This document shows, piece by piece, positions 1-12,204 of a DNA stretch of 64,000 bases. The notes beneath the pieces were generated by a model, which worked only from the letters and a program-made list of their open reading frames with translations, made no database searches and was not told where the DNA came from. Location: assembly GCF_002775205.1 (NCBI RefSeq), contig NC_036450.1, forward strand, positions 18,805,479 through 18,869,478, written 5' to 3'. The stretch comes from Xiphophorus maculatus. Lineage: Eukaryota; Chordata; Actinopteri; Cyprinodontiformes; Poeciliidae. The translations under genes were made by a program, and so were the position numbers. The stretch's first letter is position 1, and every line of letters starts with the position of its first letter.

Positions 1-1104
1 TCTTCACAATCTCACTTATTTGGAGAACTTTTGCAAGGTAGAGTGTAACAAGGCGGCCTTTTGCGGTTGGATTTTACAGTGAGGATGAAGCTTTGAGGCA
101 GAGTCAGGTGGAAACAGCAGCGGTTTATTCTTCACACAAAATCAACACTTCACAGGTGAAACTGCCGTCTTAAATAGTCCCAGCTGTGACGGACCAAACC
201 ACTTTTGATTCACAGCAGAATCTCAATTCATCAATCTCCACCTATTTAATTAAAATACCTTTTACTAAATACAAACATTTCCATTTACCTTTTATAAATA
301 TTTTGTGTTTTATCATTACACCATAATGAAACACCACAAAACCCATAAACAATCCACCCCCACACTTTTCAATGGCCTCTCCCGGAAACTATATATGGTG
401 TCTGGACCGTCCAAACACCCTGGAGAGGACACAGGAAAGACAGGTGAGTCACTCTACACTAGCACTCCACACCCAACAGATTATGCACAAACATTTGCTC
501 AGTTTTACCCACCAGTAGCTCATTGCTCTGAGTAACAATTATCCTCCCTTCACAGGCAACCACCTCACTCGTCAATGAGGAGCAGCTGTGCAGAGCCCAG
601 AACAAAAGGCTACATGCAAATCTCTAAAAATGCTCAATAAATACAATTAAAACTTCTTGTGTGCAAATTGTTATTGATGTGCAAATCTATGCTTAAAGTG
701 CAGTGCTAAATAAAGTACTTTTAAAAGTGCTATACAGTGATTTAAGTAAAAATTGTCCCAGTAATGAAGATCTCTTCATTACACAGAGTGAGCAAATACT
801 GTCAAATCTAGATAGAAAAGCAGATGAGACTCCTAAAGGTAATTCAACAAAGAAGTTGTTTAAGGGTGTTTACATGTGTGCAAGCAGATTATTGCAACTT
901 TTTAGTTCTTGTTCATAATGGAAGACTAGTTGTTTTTTCTTTCCATTGTGTCACATTACATTTTGAAATGAGTTATCTCATTTTTAACAACTCATTGCCA
1001 TTTTACCTGTGGTGTCAACACTTTGGAGGACGATTTCATGTACCAGTCTATGAATGTATTGTTGTGTGTGACTGTCTTTTTTTTTTTTTCCTCATTTCAT
1101 TCAG
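1..1104 (+). other. ptgs1 intron upstream of the first visible exon
   Basis: No exon is recognisable here. The next exon (1105) continues a cyclooxygenase reading frame in phase 1, so this stretch must be the 3' part of an intron whose 5' exons are off the window. Short open frames exist but none resembles the membrane-binding or EGF-like part of a cyclooxygenase. The segment at about 130-560 looks like ordinary non-coding or old repeat sequence that I could not assign. Confidence 0.6.
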
Positions 1105-4100
1105 GCAAAAATGGCCTCCCTGACCCTGAGGTTTTGGTTGAGAAGCTGCTGAAAAGAAGGACATTCAGGCCTGACCCTCAGGGCTCCAATATCATGTTTG
1201 CTTTCTTCGCTCAGCATTTCACCCACCAGTTCTTCAAGACCTACAACCGCATGGGTCTGGGCTTCACCAAGGCTCTGTCACACGGGGTCAGTCTGCGAAA
1301 AATAAACCTTTTAGAAAAGATGAAAATAAAGAACCATGAAAGTATTTTAATCAGATCTTGCTCAACTGTTGTGAACTAGCACACTATGAACCTCTAATAA
1401 ATGGAGGTGTTAAATTTCCCTCCATTGAATGCGTGTTTTATCTTGTTACTCGTGCAGGTGGATGCGGGCCACGTTTATGGAGACAACCTGGAACGTCAGC
1501 ACAACCTCCGGCTTTTCAAAGATGGAAAACTGAAATATCAGGTGAGACATGCAGAGTCGGCTTTAACATATGGAACAAGATCAGAACGCAAAATAATAAT
1601 TTCAGTTCTCCAGTTGCTTTTTCATCAAACCCACAAGATAATGTTGTGTCTTCAGGGCAGTGTTTTCATTTTCTATTTGTCAAAACAATTTTTCCTGATT
1701 CTTAGCCAAGAACAACTGAAGAAAAATATGCTGAACAATGGTCATGTTGCCAGAAACAGGGAAGCTAATTACCAAACATGTTAATTACCAAACATAATTA
1801 AATCCTGTCTTTCTCCATCAGTTGATCGATGGAGAAATGTTCCCTCCCTCTGTAGTTGATGCTCCCATCAGGATGAGCTACCCTCCCGGGGTCCCGGCGG
1901 AGAGACAGATGGCCATTGGTCAGGAGGTGTTCGGGCTCCTTCCCGGTTTGGGTTTGTACGCCACACTGTGGCTCAGGGAGCACAACAGAGTCTGTGACGT
2001 CCTGAAAGCAGAGCATCCTACCTGGGACGATGAGCAGCTTTTCCAGACGGCCCGCCTTATCATCATCGGTGAGCTCGACACTGTGGAAAACATGTTTATT
2101 CTAGATTCTACATGAATTATTCACATATAGAATTTGCCCTTTATTCCTTGAATGACATGGATGTGAACTCTTTTGGTAATTATTTATTGTTGGTGTGATT
2201 AGCTCAGAATGGTGAGTAAGAAACACAGACTGTGGATTTTGTTTGTAGGATTCCATCATGTGCACACCACTCTAAAACGATAGCAGGGTCACCGCTTAGC
2301 GGTAAAACATTCATTTTCAGACTCTGTTGCTGGGAACAGATGTGCCCACCTTTCATTCACAGCCTTTAAATGCATCACTTACTGCCTACAGGCAGCTTTC
2401 TGTGGATTTAGCAGAAATTGAAACACCTTTACTGCTCCTGGGTGAAGCAGCGAACAGGATGTACTTGTTCAGCAGTTTTTTTTTTTTTCTCCAACCCTGG
2501 CGGTGAAGGCTCATCGCCCTGCATGTTTTATGCCTTTTCCTGCTCCAGCACACCTGATTTCAATTAAAGTCTGATTAACATGCTTTTCCAGAACTGCAAT
2601 CATCTGAATTGGGCATGTTAAAGCAGAAAATATTTAAAACATGCAGGGCAGGGTGCTCTGGGGAAACACTACTTTAGAGTATTGTATATTTATTTATTTA
2701 TTTTTTTCATTTTATGTGCTTTTGTTGTCCGTTCTCACAGTGAATGTACAAATTAAATAGAAGATTTCACATAAAGCTACTACATTAAATACAGAGTGCA
2801 GAATCTGTGATGAACATTGCCGTCTGTCTAATTTCCAGGCGAGACCATACGGATCGTGATAGAGGAGTACGTGCAGCACCTGAGCGGCTACCTGCTGCAG
2901 CTCAAGTTCGATCCCACCATGCTCTTCCACTCCCACTTCCAGTACGCGAACCGGATCGCGCTGGAATTCAGCCAGCTCTACCACTGGCACCCGCTGATGC
3001 CCGACACCTTCCACATCAACGGAGACGAGTTGACGTACGCGCAGTTCCTCTTCAACACTTCTGTCCTGACGCACTACGGCGTGGAGAAACTGGTTGATGC
3101 CTTCTCTCGGCAAGCTGCCGGCCAGGTAACGACAATCTGAAGGAAACATCTGGAAGCTCTGATTAAGGCTTTACGTTTGACTGAACAGATTTAAACAGTT
3201 TCTCTTGACCACATCGCATATGAATTTTTCTTTTCTTGTTTGCATTATGTTTCTAAGCTCCTTTTTTTCTGCAAACTATAAAACATTCTTTGGTTGTTTG
3301 TAGTGGTTATAGACGACGTGTAGCATTTGAGTTTATCTGCTTTTTTGTGACGGCATTTCTCGCAAGCAACTGAGGTGCTGTTGGACATTCATTCATTGTT
3401 TCCTGTTTTGCTGCATTATTACTAACAATATGTTGACATGATGTGTAAAAAAAAAAAAAAAAGAAAAGGTTGAGAAAGTTGTTATACTTTGTTGGACATT
3501 TCCCAAAGTAAGCCTCTTAAAAGACTCAAGGGGATGCCAGATCTCATACGCGTGGATCCTGGAATGTTTTCCTCTGTTCAAGAACAACAAAGTTAGAACG
3601 GTTCTTGTACGATACGCGTCTCTGCATCTGACTGAATAATTTATTAGGCACCGATAATAACAAGTTGGAGCAGACTTCAGGACTGCCTTAAACCTTTGTT
3701 CAACAAAGTGTCTAAAAAAAATCCTTTTGAGATTTTGGAGTGGCTACAGATTTGTCAACTGCGCAAACATCTACCATTCCATCACACCTTAAAAATGCTC
3801 TGTTGGGTTGAGATCTGGTAACTGTGGAAACTCATCGTGATGTTAAAGAAACCAGTTGGAGGTCGTTTTAGCTTGTGGGATGATGAATTATCCAACTGGA
3901 AGCAGCTATCAGCAGATAGATACAGCGTTACATGTAGGCTATAAACAATGTTGGCACTCCGGCGTCCCAAGAAAATATCCCACGGTTTATTTCACCATCC
4001 CTCCAGCCTTATCAGTTAATATAAGACAGGTTGGATAAATGCTCTTCTTTTGTTTACGCCAAATTCAGACGCCATCAATAAAATGCTACGGTATCCAAAT

Positions 4101-5977
4101 ATGATTTGAATGGTAAAGGTACTTTTACCGTTATGCATTTAAAAGTATTAATGTAAACCAAATACTAAAATTAAATAATAAACAATAGAACTGGGGAAAA
4201 CCAAAATTTAACTGAGAAATATTTCAGATTTTGTTCTTAGTTTTATTTATTTATTTTTTTAAGGAAAAATAATGCGCAATAAATGTCTTGCAAGAAATAA
4301 CTAAGCTATTAATTTACAATTGTACACGTTTCTAATATAAAATTTGCAGATTGGTGGAGGCCACAACATGAACGCAATCGTCTCCAAAGTCGCCGTGGGA
4401 ACGATAAAGGAGTCTCGCGAGCTCCGGATCCAGCCTTTCAACGAGTACAGGAAGCGTTTTAACCTCGAGCCATACACATCATTCAGAGACTTCACCGGTA
4501 AGACAGACGGCTGTTGTGAAACCCATGCAACTCCAAGTACAGACTACCTGGAACTAGACTTGCAGCTTTCTGCAAATCTGTGAAAACACGCGCAACCGTT
4601 GTTGAGTAAAAGGCTGTTGACCTACAAAAGGCAGCAATAAGAGAGATGAACCGTTGGGATTTTATGTTGCGATTTGCCATAAAAATCATTTGGAGACATT
4701 TTGTCTTCATTCCAAATAGTTCCAGAAACAAGGAAGATTTGTGGCTGAAAAAAAACTCTGGCCACCATAGTCAGGGTCCAAAATATTTGAGGGTGCATAA
4801 TACGACAGTGCTCTCTTTGAGAGGCCAGAAAAGGCCAGACTTAGAGCAGCAGCGCTCATGATTTCATGTCTGAAAGAGTGTTTGGTGCTGCAATGCTCCG
4901 AGCACCAATGCCACACATGCAGCTTTTAAACTTTGTTTATGGGGAAAGGCCAGGAATAGCACATAAAACAAGTGCAGTGGAGCATTTGCCTTGCTGCTAA
5001 ATGCCCCCGTAATACTATAGCCTGGCAACAAATCAAACCAGGTTTGAGTTTCTTTCATGCATCATATTTTGGGAAGGATTGAAGAAAATCAGTCTTCATT
5101 TAATGTTGTTGGCCGGATTTGGGATTTGATCGGTGCAAAGGAGTTTTTCTATGATTGTGTTGCTCTCACAGCTTTTTATTGTACTCCTCAAACACATTCA
5201 GTCAAATTACAACTTTAAGTCGTGATGCTAACTTGTAAAGTAGAAAGAAAATTATGCATTATTTTTAAAATCTTATGCAAATAAAGGAAAGCTGACTGTC
5301 TTTTTTATGTATGCATCAGTTTTCCGTCAGAATCCAAAATCTTTCCTCTTTCTGCTTTTCATAATTGCTCAAGTTCAGTCAAACTGAATGAAGAGTAACT
5401 CTGTTTTTTTCTCGATAGTGTTTCAATTGGATTTGGGCCTGGACTTTGACTAGGGCAGTCTAGCACATGATTGTCCAGGGCATCTTCTTCTGTACCCTTC
5501 TGAAGCGTTATATATTATGCTGATCTGCCACCTTAACATTCACATATCTGTCAGATTGATATATTTACTCATCTTCCTTCTACTGTACTATCAGTGTAAA
5601 TTTTTTGTGTTACTTCTGGTTATTTTGCAGATAACGAAGAGATAGCCAGCACCCTAGAGGAGCTCTACGGGGACATCGACACTCTTGAATTTTACCCCGG
5701 GTTACTGCTGGAGAGGACTCGACCAGGGGCGATATTTGGAGAAAGCATGGTGGAAATGGGTGCCCCCTTTTCCCTCAAAGGCCTCCTGGGTAACCCCATA
5801 TGTTCCCCAGGATACTGGAAGCCCAGCACATTCGGAGGCAAAGTCGGCTTCGACATTGTGAACTCGGCCACTCTGAAGAAGCTGGTGTGCCTGAACTCCC
5901 GGACGTGTCCCTACGTGGCGTTCAATGTTCCAGCAGAGGAGAAACCAGCCAGGAAAGAACGAAGCTCTGAGCTATGA
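1105..5977 (+). CDS. ptgs1: Prostaglandin G/H synthase 1 (cyclooxygenase-1), 3' six exons, 5'-partial
   Basis: Haem enzyme of the ER and nuclear envelope that turns arachidonate into PGG2 and then PGH2. Coding exons: 1105-1286, 1458-1541, 1822-2068, 2839-3125, 4350-4497 and 5631-5977; the first five are 182, 84, 247, 287 and 148 bp, the sizes I recall for mammalian PTGS exons. Visible landmarks are [11 protein letters not shown] (distal haem His), [10 protein letters not shown] (catalytic Tyr385 and proximal His388, ovine COX-1 numbering), LFNTS (Asn410 glycosylation), GAPFSLKG (aspirin-acetylated Ser530) and a C-terminal KERSSEL, an ER-retention type ending. COX-1 is favoured over COX-2 by GDNLERQ, the KLVCLN stretch, lack of the roughly 18-residue C-terminal insert of COX-2, and a 3'UTR without ATTTA elements before the poly(A) signals. 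Odd: pocket positions 513 and 523 carry COX-2-like residues. The EGF-like and membrane-binding parts and Arg120 are outside the window. No frameshift or internal stop was seen. Confidence 0.95.
2473..2671. mobile_element. hAT-type MITE remnant in a ptgs1 intron
   Basis: The ends are related inverted repeats: a CAG-T-run-CTCCAACCCTGG start and a GGGGAAACACT end, with an inner inverted pair CCCTGCATGTTTTA / TAAAACATGCAGGG. The same family is present at 45147-45364. It has no coding capacity. The exact ends are blurred by a long T-run on the left. Confidence 0.55.
3600..4090. mobile_element. Degenerate Tc1/mariner-like DNA transposon fragment (family B)
   Basis: The block resembles a very common fish DNA-transposon remnant. 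Recognisable phrases are GTTGGGTTGAGATCTGGTAACTG, split here as GTTGGGTTGAGATC then TGGTAACTG, followed by AAGAAACCAGTTGGAG, CCAAGAAAATATCCCAC and TTTACGCCAAATTC. It lies inside a ptgs1 intron. A reverse-oriented relative is at 54765-55385. Reading frames are broken. The family assignment is from memory. Confidence 0.5.
5100..5560. mobile_element. Degenerate Tc1/mariner-like fragment (family A) in the last ptgs1 intron
   Basis: The phrase TTTCAATTGGATTTGGGCC followed by TGGACTTTGACTAGGGCAG and CTAGCACATGA matches the internal part of the repeat family seen at 23518-24725 and 51720-53228. It is short, mutated and non-coding. Limits are approximate. Confidence 0.45.
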
Positions 5978-6308
5978 CCAAGTGCAGATCCCCGGGGGGG
6001 TTGTGTTTTTTTTTTTTGTTTTTTTTTTACACCAGGTGGCTGCACAAAGCAAGCAAAGATATTTGTTTGGAGAAAACCTGTTTTTGCAGCTCTGCAGATC
6101 GTTACGGAGCCAAAGCACTCTGTGTGAAATCCAACTCTCCTGTTACTAAACTCGCTTGCAGTGTGTCCCACACTTGAACGATCACATCAATGAGGAGCTG
6201 AACATGTGTTTTTTATTAAACGCTTTCTGCCTACAGACTGAAAAGTTGCTGAAGTTTGGACCGTCCGGTAAAATAGATGTGTATTTGTTGGTAAATAGCT
6301 TATTTTGG

Positions 6309-6351
6309 AATAAAACTATAGCCACATGATGTGCTGTTTTCAATTAATAAA
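6309..6351 (+). terminator. Two poly(A) signals ending ptgs1
   Basis: AATAAA occurs at 6309-6314 and again at 6346-6351, 330-375 bp after the stop codon, giving a short 3'UTR. The leader into it holds a T-rich tract at 6004-6030. No cluster of ATTTA instability elements precedes these signals, which fits a constitutive COX-1 rather than an inducible COX-2 transcript. Confidence 0.7.
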
Positions 6352-6374
6352 GATCGGAAGGTGACATCTATTGT

Positions 6375-8519
6375 TCTGTCCACTTCCATTTACTGAAAGC
6401 ACTGAATCAGTATTTATTCTGGCCTGCAGTCGTGATGGGAACGGAAACCTCACACAATAATGGCGCACTGTGGGTGTTAGTTTAATGATTAGTCATATTA
6501 AACACCAGCATCACATTAAAGAATGGAAAACTTAACATTTTAGGAAGCCATTTGGGATAAATAAAGGTCTTTAGAGACACATAGATCGACTAAAATCTTA
6601 AGACAACACATGCTCATTTTTACAGGATGTTTCTCTAACATGGCTGAAACTGTTTTGTTTTGTCTTGGTGAGAGGCTGAGTCAACACAAATCTTGTTGCT
6701 GGCACCCTGCGCCTTTTGTAAGAACATATAAAGGAAATTACGATCTGTTTGTATAACTTGGCAAATTCGCTGCCGACTGCAGTGGTTGTAATTAACGTTG
6801 CAAGTAGCTCATATTTTTATTCCTACGCAGACGAGTGAAGCCTGGAACTTGATTTAAGCATTTCCAGGTCTGGAGAAGTGTAGATAAAGAAAAGTATATA
6901 AATGGAGAGTGGGAGAAAAAATATTTGTGTTCAAGACCATCACATTGTCAAAAATGTGTCTTTCAATGCATCCTCCCATCCATCTTCCTTCTTTCCTGTC
7001 TTGTCTCCTTACTTCCTTTCTTTATCGTCTGCTTACCTTCTTCATTCCTCTTTTATTATTCTTCCTTTCCTTCCTTTGTTCTGGCCAGTTTCCTTTTTCT
7101 TTCTGCCTTTCCTCACCCTCTTCCTTTATTCATTTATTCCTTTCTTCTGTCCATCTGTTTTTAGTTCTCATTTCTATTTTCCCTTGTACTTTTCTTTTAT
7201 AGCCGGGACACTTTAGAAATATGTGTCCTAAATTCATTCTATCCTTTGTATTTTTACTTTTAGCATTAGACCAGTAAGAGGTCTGAAAATATCCACGTAG
7301 AAGAGTTTATGGACACACTGCCCTCTGGGGGTGAAAGCTCTAACTACATGTAAAGGCTTGCAGCAAATTCTCATCCCACAACGTCACCCGTGTTGCCTTC
7401 AAGTGCTTCCAGTAAAGTCTAAATGACACGCAATTAAACAGTTTTTGTAGTTTTGCTTTACTATAGTGGGGGCATCTAGTAGAGCTTATCTCATATGTTC
7501 GGTGGAAAGTTATAGAAAATGTGTTCAGGAGTAAACTTTTGTGGACATTTGAGAGTAAAGTGAACTTTGAATAAAACGTGTCAACAAGCAAAAGCAAAAA
7601 AAAGCTGTTTCAATTGTCCCATGTGACCTGATAGAAGTTATGTCTATAAATCTAATTCTTTCTTGAAGAAACGCCTGACATTGGCAGCATTGTCTTTCAC
7701 AATTAATGACCTTTGGAACTAGACGGTAACTGTGAACACATTGTTAGTTCAACCAAAACAAAGATAGACATAAAAATTGTAGACATCCCCTCCATCCCCC
7801 CAATCCAACCCAAAGCAGAATGCAACATTTTGAAAACCAAATGAAAGTGGGAAATTTTGAGTGTTATAGTCTGTTAGCTGAGTTCTGATAAATATTAAAT
7901 CTACTTCCTTTGACATAAATCTGTTTGCTAAAAAGTTTAATATGACTCTTCATAAATTGACATGAAATGTGTATTTCTGGAAGTAATAAATGTTGACTGA
8001 TGTTGCTTTGTTGCAGCCCTAGTCCTAATGTGGGGAAAACTAAACAGCTTTCTGACTGGCAATGAAATATTCTCCCTCTGAGCTTTTAATCACACAAACT
8101 TGAAGTCTGTCTCTTTTGAGACTCCATAATTTCTTTGTGTATTTGCATCCTTTATTTGTTTGTAAAAGGAATGAGTATATTTTTTTTTTCTCATGATGTT
8201 GCAAAGAAACAATCCATTACAGCTAGGACCAGACACACTGCCTACGCAAAGTGTGTGTGTTTCTTTACACACATGTCAGGGAGTGAACGAGTTATGATTT
8301 CACATTGAAAGCTTTTGAAATAAATAATACTGAACTGTAGAAGACATAACGGACAAAACATATCCCACAACGAGGAAATAGCAAAGTTTGTGAAAACTAA
8401 TACTCGTCCAGTCTCAAACTATTGACCATGATTACACAATTACAGCAAACGTCTGTCTCTGTTGTGTGTTTGAACTCAATATTCCCATTCACCAAGTCTC
8501 CCTGAATGCATCATCTGAA
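6375..8519. other. Intergenic spacer ptgs1-pdcl
   Basis: No gene was found. The notable item is the pyrimidine tract described separately at 6965-7200. The rest is AT-rich single-copy-looking sequence. The small open frames on both strands have no recognisable product. Confidence 0.5.
6965..7200 (+). repeat. Long imperfect polypyrimidine tract
   Basis: About 235 bp is overwhelmingly C and T on the plus strand, built from TTCC/TTTCC/CTTT units with few purines. All three frames stay open because stop codons need purines, so the open frames here are composition artefacts. Such tracts can adopt triplex (H-DNA) structure; that is inference. Confidence 0.7.
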
Positions 8520-8611
8520 GGGGGCGTGGCCTGTGCGAGCTAAACTAAACAGATTATAGCGTGAACAGACTAAGCGACGCTATTTTAAAGCGGTTTCTGG
8601 TTATATTTTAG
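8520..8611 (+). promoter_or_regulatory. Probable pdcl promoter and non-coding first exon
   Basis: GGGGGCGTGGCC at about 8520 is a GC/KLF-type box. Some 90 bp downstream, TTTTAG|GTAAGT supplies a strong splice donor after 8611 with no ATG-started frame of note before it. The coding exon starts after an acceptor at 9343, so a short non-coding exon 1 ending at 8611 is inferred. No TATA box is evident. The transcription start is not visible. Confidence 0.45.
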
Positions 8612-9358
8612 GTAAGTTGTTATAAATAAGCAGTTTCGCCAGTTTTGTAAATATGTAGAATTTCAGTTACACGAAAGAAATTCAGCTGGTTGTTTCGTTT
8701 GAGTCGAACATATGAAAGCTAGCTAGTTTCTTGGAAGTGCTAATAAAGCTAAGTTCACTTTTCTCCGAGGAACAGTGTGTTCGGCCTGTTTCCATCTTAG
8801 AATAGTTGAAATAAAACAATTTAATATATATTCTTTATAGAGGATTATACTATTGCATTAAAAAGAAGTTGACTGGGTTACTGGGTTTGCTATTATGTCG
8901 GCATCGGCAGGTTTGTTTAAGGCCTCCAACCTAATGTTTACACGTATCGCACATACTCCACAGAAATCTGGAGATGTACTATCACTATGGTAAATAAAAC
9001 AAAGTATTTATTGCTCTTGGTTTGGCTAAATGTAGTAAGCGGAGGGTAAATATAGGTGAGAGGGATTTGTCAACAATGACTTCCTTCCTGTCTCTCCATC
9101 TGTTTCCCCGACTGGATTTTACTCGGATCAGATCAGAGCAACAGACCTTTCAGCTTAAGTTAAAAGAGCTGACGCGCTGCTGATGTCCTATTTTCTAAAT
9201 AGGCACCGTCTATTGTCGTCTGAGCGCTTGTATGTCTGTTACTCTGGATTGCAGTAGAGCATATTTTATGAAAAGTGTTGTCAATTAGCACAGGAATTAA
9301 TCCACCGGGGCCTGATCTTGTTTCATATGTGGTGTGTTTTCAGAGCTGAGCCGCTGCC

Positions 9359-10948
9359 ATGACTACTCTGGATGACAAGTTGCTAGGTGAGAAGCTGCAG
9401 TACTACTACAGCAGCAGTGAGGATGAAGGCAGTGACAACGACGATGAAGATGGGGAGAGGAAGACCATCCGGGATGCGGGCGCCACCGAGCCCGACATAG
9501 AGTACAGTGCAGACGGAAGTGCTGTCAACACAGGTAACAGAATGATGGGATTTCTGTCTTATTCGTCGTGCTGCTTTGTCAGTAGACGTTAACATGTGTG
9601 AGAGTCTCATTTGGATAAGTGTTGCAAAAGTATTCGTACGTACAGCTGAACTTTTTCACCTTTACTCAACCCACTTCAAAGTATCGCTTTTAATCTAAAC
9701 AAGGAATAAAAAGGCTTTTGAAAGCAATCAGTCTGCTACACTTTTAAGATTTGTATTTGTAAAAAATGATTTTAAAATCCCAATAAAATGCATTGTAGTG
9801 TGTGGTTGTACTGCGACAAAATGTGAAAACAACTCAAGAGGTACGGATACTTTTGTAAGCTTTGTACCTTTGAGGATTAAAAATACATGACAACGTGGAT
9901 TTATTGATTTTATTTATTTATTTCTAGTGTTCTGTTTCAGGGCCAAAGGGAGTCATCAACGACTGGAGGAAGTACAAGCAGCTGGAGGTGGAACAGAAAC
10001 AGGAGCAGAAGAAAGAGATGGAGAGACTGATAAAGAAGCTGTCGATGACGTGCCGCTCCGATCTGGACCTAAAAAAAGACAAAGAGGAGGAGAAGAAGCT
10101 GCAGGACAAAATTAAAAGCAAAGTAAGCAGGAAAGAGCTGGATTCAGTTTATTTCACAAATCATTGAAGTAAATGAGTCTCCTAAATGTGGCTGGAATAG
10201 TTAAAGTGCAAGGAAATCATTAAGGAAAGCTAGCCTGTTTAATAAAGTTTGGATTTGGTCGTATTTTCTTCTCCTGACGGCTCAACACAATTAACTAAGC
10301 CAAACACACCGCTACGGATCGTTTATTTACTTTTATTCAATGATAAATGAACCATCCTCTTCTCGGCTTTGTCTCGCTCCACAGATGACCATGCAGGAGT
10401 ACAACATGCTCCAGGAGGACGAGGACGACGAAGACTTCCTCCGGCAGTACCGCATGCAGCGCATCGAAGAGATGCGCCGCCAGCTCTGCCGCGGAAAGCG
10501 CTTCGAGCGGGTGCAGGAGCTCGGCGGCGGCGAGGAGTTCCTGGAGGCGCTGGACAAGGAGGACAAGAGCACGTTGATCATGATCCACATCTACGAGCCG
10601 GAGATCCCGGGCTGCGACGCCATGAGCGGCAGCCTGCTGTGCCTGGCGCACGAGTACCCTCTGGTGAAGTTCTGCTGCGTGCGCAGCTCGGCCATCAGCA
10701 TCAGCGCGCTGTTCAGGGAGAGCGCTCTGCCCGCGCTGCTCGTCTACAAAGGAGGGGACCTGATCGGTAACTTCGTGCGGCTCACCGATCAGCTCGGGGA
10801 GGACTTCTTCGCCGTGGACCTGGAGGCGCTCCTGCAGGAGTACGGCCTGCTGCCGGAGAAGCCCGCCATGGTCCCAAAGACACTGCGCAATGGAGCCATC
10901 ATTCAGAGCAACGCAAGCGACGAGGACTCGGACCTTGACATAGACTAA
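9359..10948 (+). CDS. pdcl: Phosducin-like protein 1 (PhLP1)
   Basis: Cytosolic co-chaperone of the CCT chaperonin that helps fold G-protein beta subunits and assemble beta-gamma dimers. Coding exons 9359-9533, 9941-10122 and 10385-10948 give 306 residues; human PDCL has 301. The start MTTLDDKLLGEKLQYYYSSS matches the family and places serines 18-20 next to an acidic run, the known CK2-phosphorylated site of PhLP1. Exon 2 of the coding part begins with GPKGVINDWRKYKQLE, the conserved phosducin helix-1 G-beta contact. The third coding exon holds the thioredoxin-like domain (IMIHIYEPEIPG, LPALLVYKGG, GNFVRLTDQLG, FFAVDLEA) and ends in acidic DSDLDID. The last exon is far richer in GC than its surroundings. 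The ATG has the acceptor at 9343 only 15 bp upstream. Confidence 0.96.
9618..9864. mobile_element. Small Tc1-type MITE in pdcl intron
   Basis: A roughly 245-bp element lies between inverted ends GTTGCAAAAGTATTCGTAC (left) and GTACGGATACTTTTGTAAGC (right). Inside it are TTTTAAGATTTGTATTTGTA and CCCAATAAAATGCATT, typical of the terminal parts of the family A repeat. It is non-coding and sits wholly inside the intron at 9534-9940. Confidence 0.6.
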
Positions 10949-11072
10949 ACCTCCAAATATCTGATACTCTGCTTGGTAAAGCCGCACACCCAGTCTGCAT
11001 GGACCATGTATATTTATTTATGTGAAGCCCTTGTTAGAGATTCTGCCCTGACCTCACAGCACCAAAGCTAAA

Positions 11073-11369
11073 AATAAAAGAAGCAGGAGAAATCATTCAC
11101 TTCATGTCATTCCATTCTGAATATTTGGATGAGGGTAAATGTCACTTATGATCATTGGTCAAAACACAACAGGAGTTCTGCTGTTGCTGTACATACGGTT
11201 CACTTCTTTCCTCAAGCTCTGTCGACTGTTTTTGTTTCGTGTTCAACACATTCCATTGCGTTCCTCGTGTCTTATCATCCATGTTTCACTCTTGTGAATA
11301 TCAAACCTTCACCTCCAGACTGACCTTTTTAGTTTTGTAACTTTTATATGTGCTGTACCCTCAAATAAA
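11073..11369 (+). terminator. pdcl poly(A) signals
   Basis: AATAAA is at 11073-11078 (125 bp after the stop) and at 11364-11369, followed by a T-rich stretch at 11393-11425. Two alternative 3' ends are therefore likely. Confidence 0.6.
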
Positions 11370-11394
11370 CTGCAGCGTGTTTCAAATCACTTCT

Positions 11395-12204
11395 TTATTT
11401 TTTTTTTCCATTTATTCATTTTTTTAAAACAAGTGGCTAAGACCACAAAACTGTTGAAGGAAAATGCAAGTTGAAAGTTGCATTAATTAGTAAACTGATG
11501 TGTGGTTTCAGCCTGAAACAGAAACCCAGCTGTGCTTGCAGCTCTATAGAAACCATCCTACTAGAAAATGTGAGCATTAGAAAAGAAAAGTAGCATTGTT
11601 GCCGTTTCCTGTTATAAGTAATGCTCTGCTTATGGCTGGACTGTGGAAATCCAAAATGGCCCTCGTCTGGCTAAAAAGTCAAGCAAAAAATAAGTGGCTT
11701 GGGACGCCGTAAAATACGGCAAATGTCCCGTTAAAAACGCCTCTATGCTGTCTGGTCTCTGGATTCCATGGATCCTCTGTGTTTCAGCTCTATCAGCTAA
11801 TTATTTTCTTGCTTCTTTAAGGTTACCCATATTTCAGTAGAGATAACTGTAGCACATGCAGGCACAAACAAACAATTCCTGGAGCAAGCAGTGGTGTAGC
11901 AAATATGAGCGCCTCTGAATCTGAATCTGATTAACATTTTCATTGCTCTGGCAATTTTGGCTTAAAATAAATGTGTGCCTACAGAGTGGTGTTTTGATTG
12001 AAAATGTTTTTACCTATTTGTTGTTTTATTCATACACTACCAAATATAATCATGTTAGATTAAAAAAAAAAAAAATCTAACAAAACATTTTCCCAGGCTG
12101 AAATAATCATAAAGCAACACACAAATTAGACAACGTAGCTTTAGTGTTTTTTTTTTTTTTAATACAGTTAACCAAAAATATTTTCAAATACAATTTAGAG
12201 TTTA
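11395..12204. other. Intergenic spacer after pdcl
   Basis: I see no gene or clear repeat here. It is AT-rich with A- and T-runs near 12061 and 12148. Confidence 0.5.

Noticed and set aside
1105-5977. Calling the cyclooxygenase ptgs2 because of Arg513 and Val523
   Set aside because: The missing C-terminal insert, Ile434, Phe503, GDNLERQ, KLVCLN and the short 3'UTR without ATTTA clusters all favour ptgs1.
6902-7216. Three overlapping plus-strand frames of 79-104 codons
   Set aside because: They lie in the polypyrimidine tract, where stop codons are absent by composition; products are Ser/Phe/Leu low-complexity.
10337-10987. 216-codon open frame antisense to pdcl
   Set aside because: It mirrors the GC-rich coding exon of pdcl; such exons have few antisense stops. 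No homology, splice sites or promoter support a gene.
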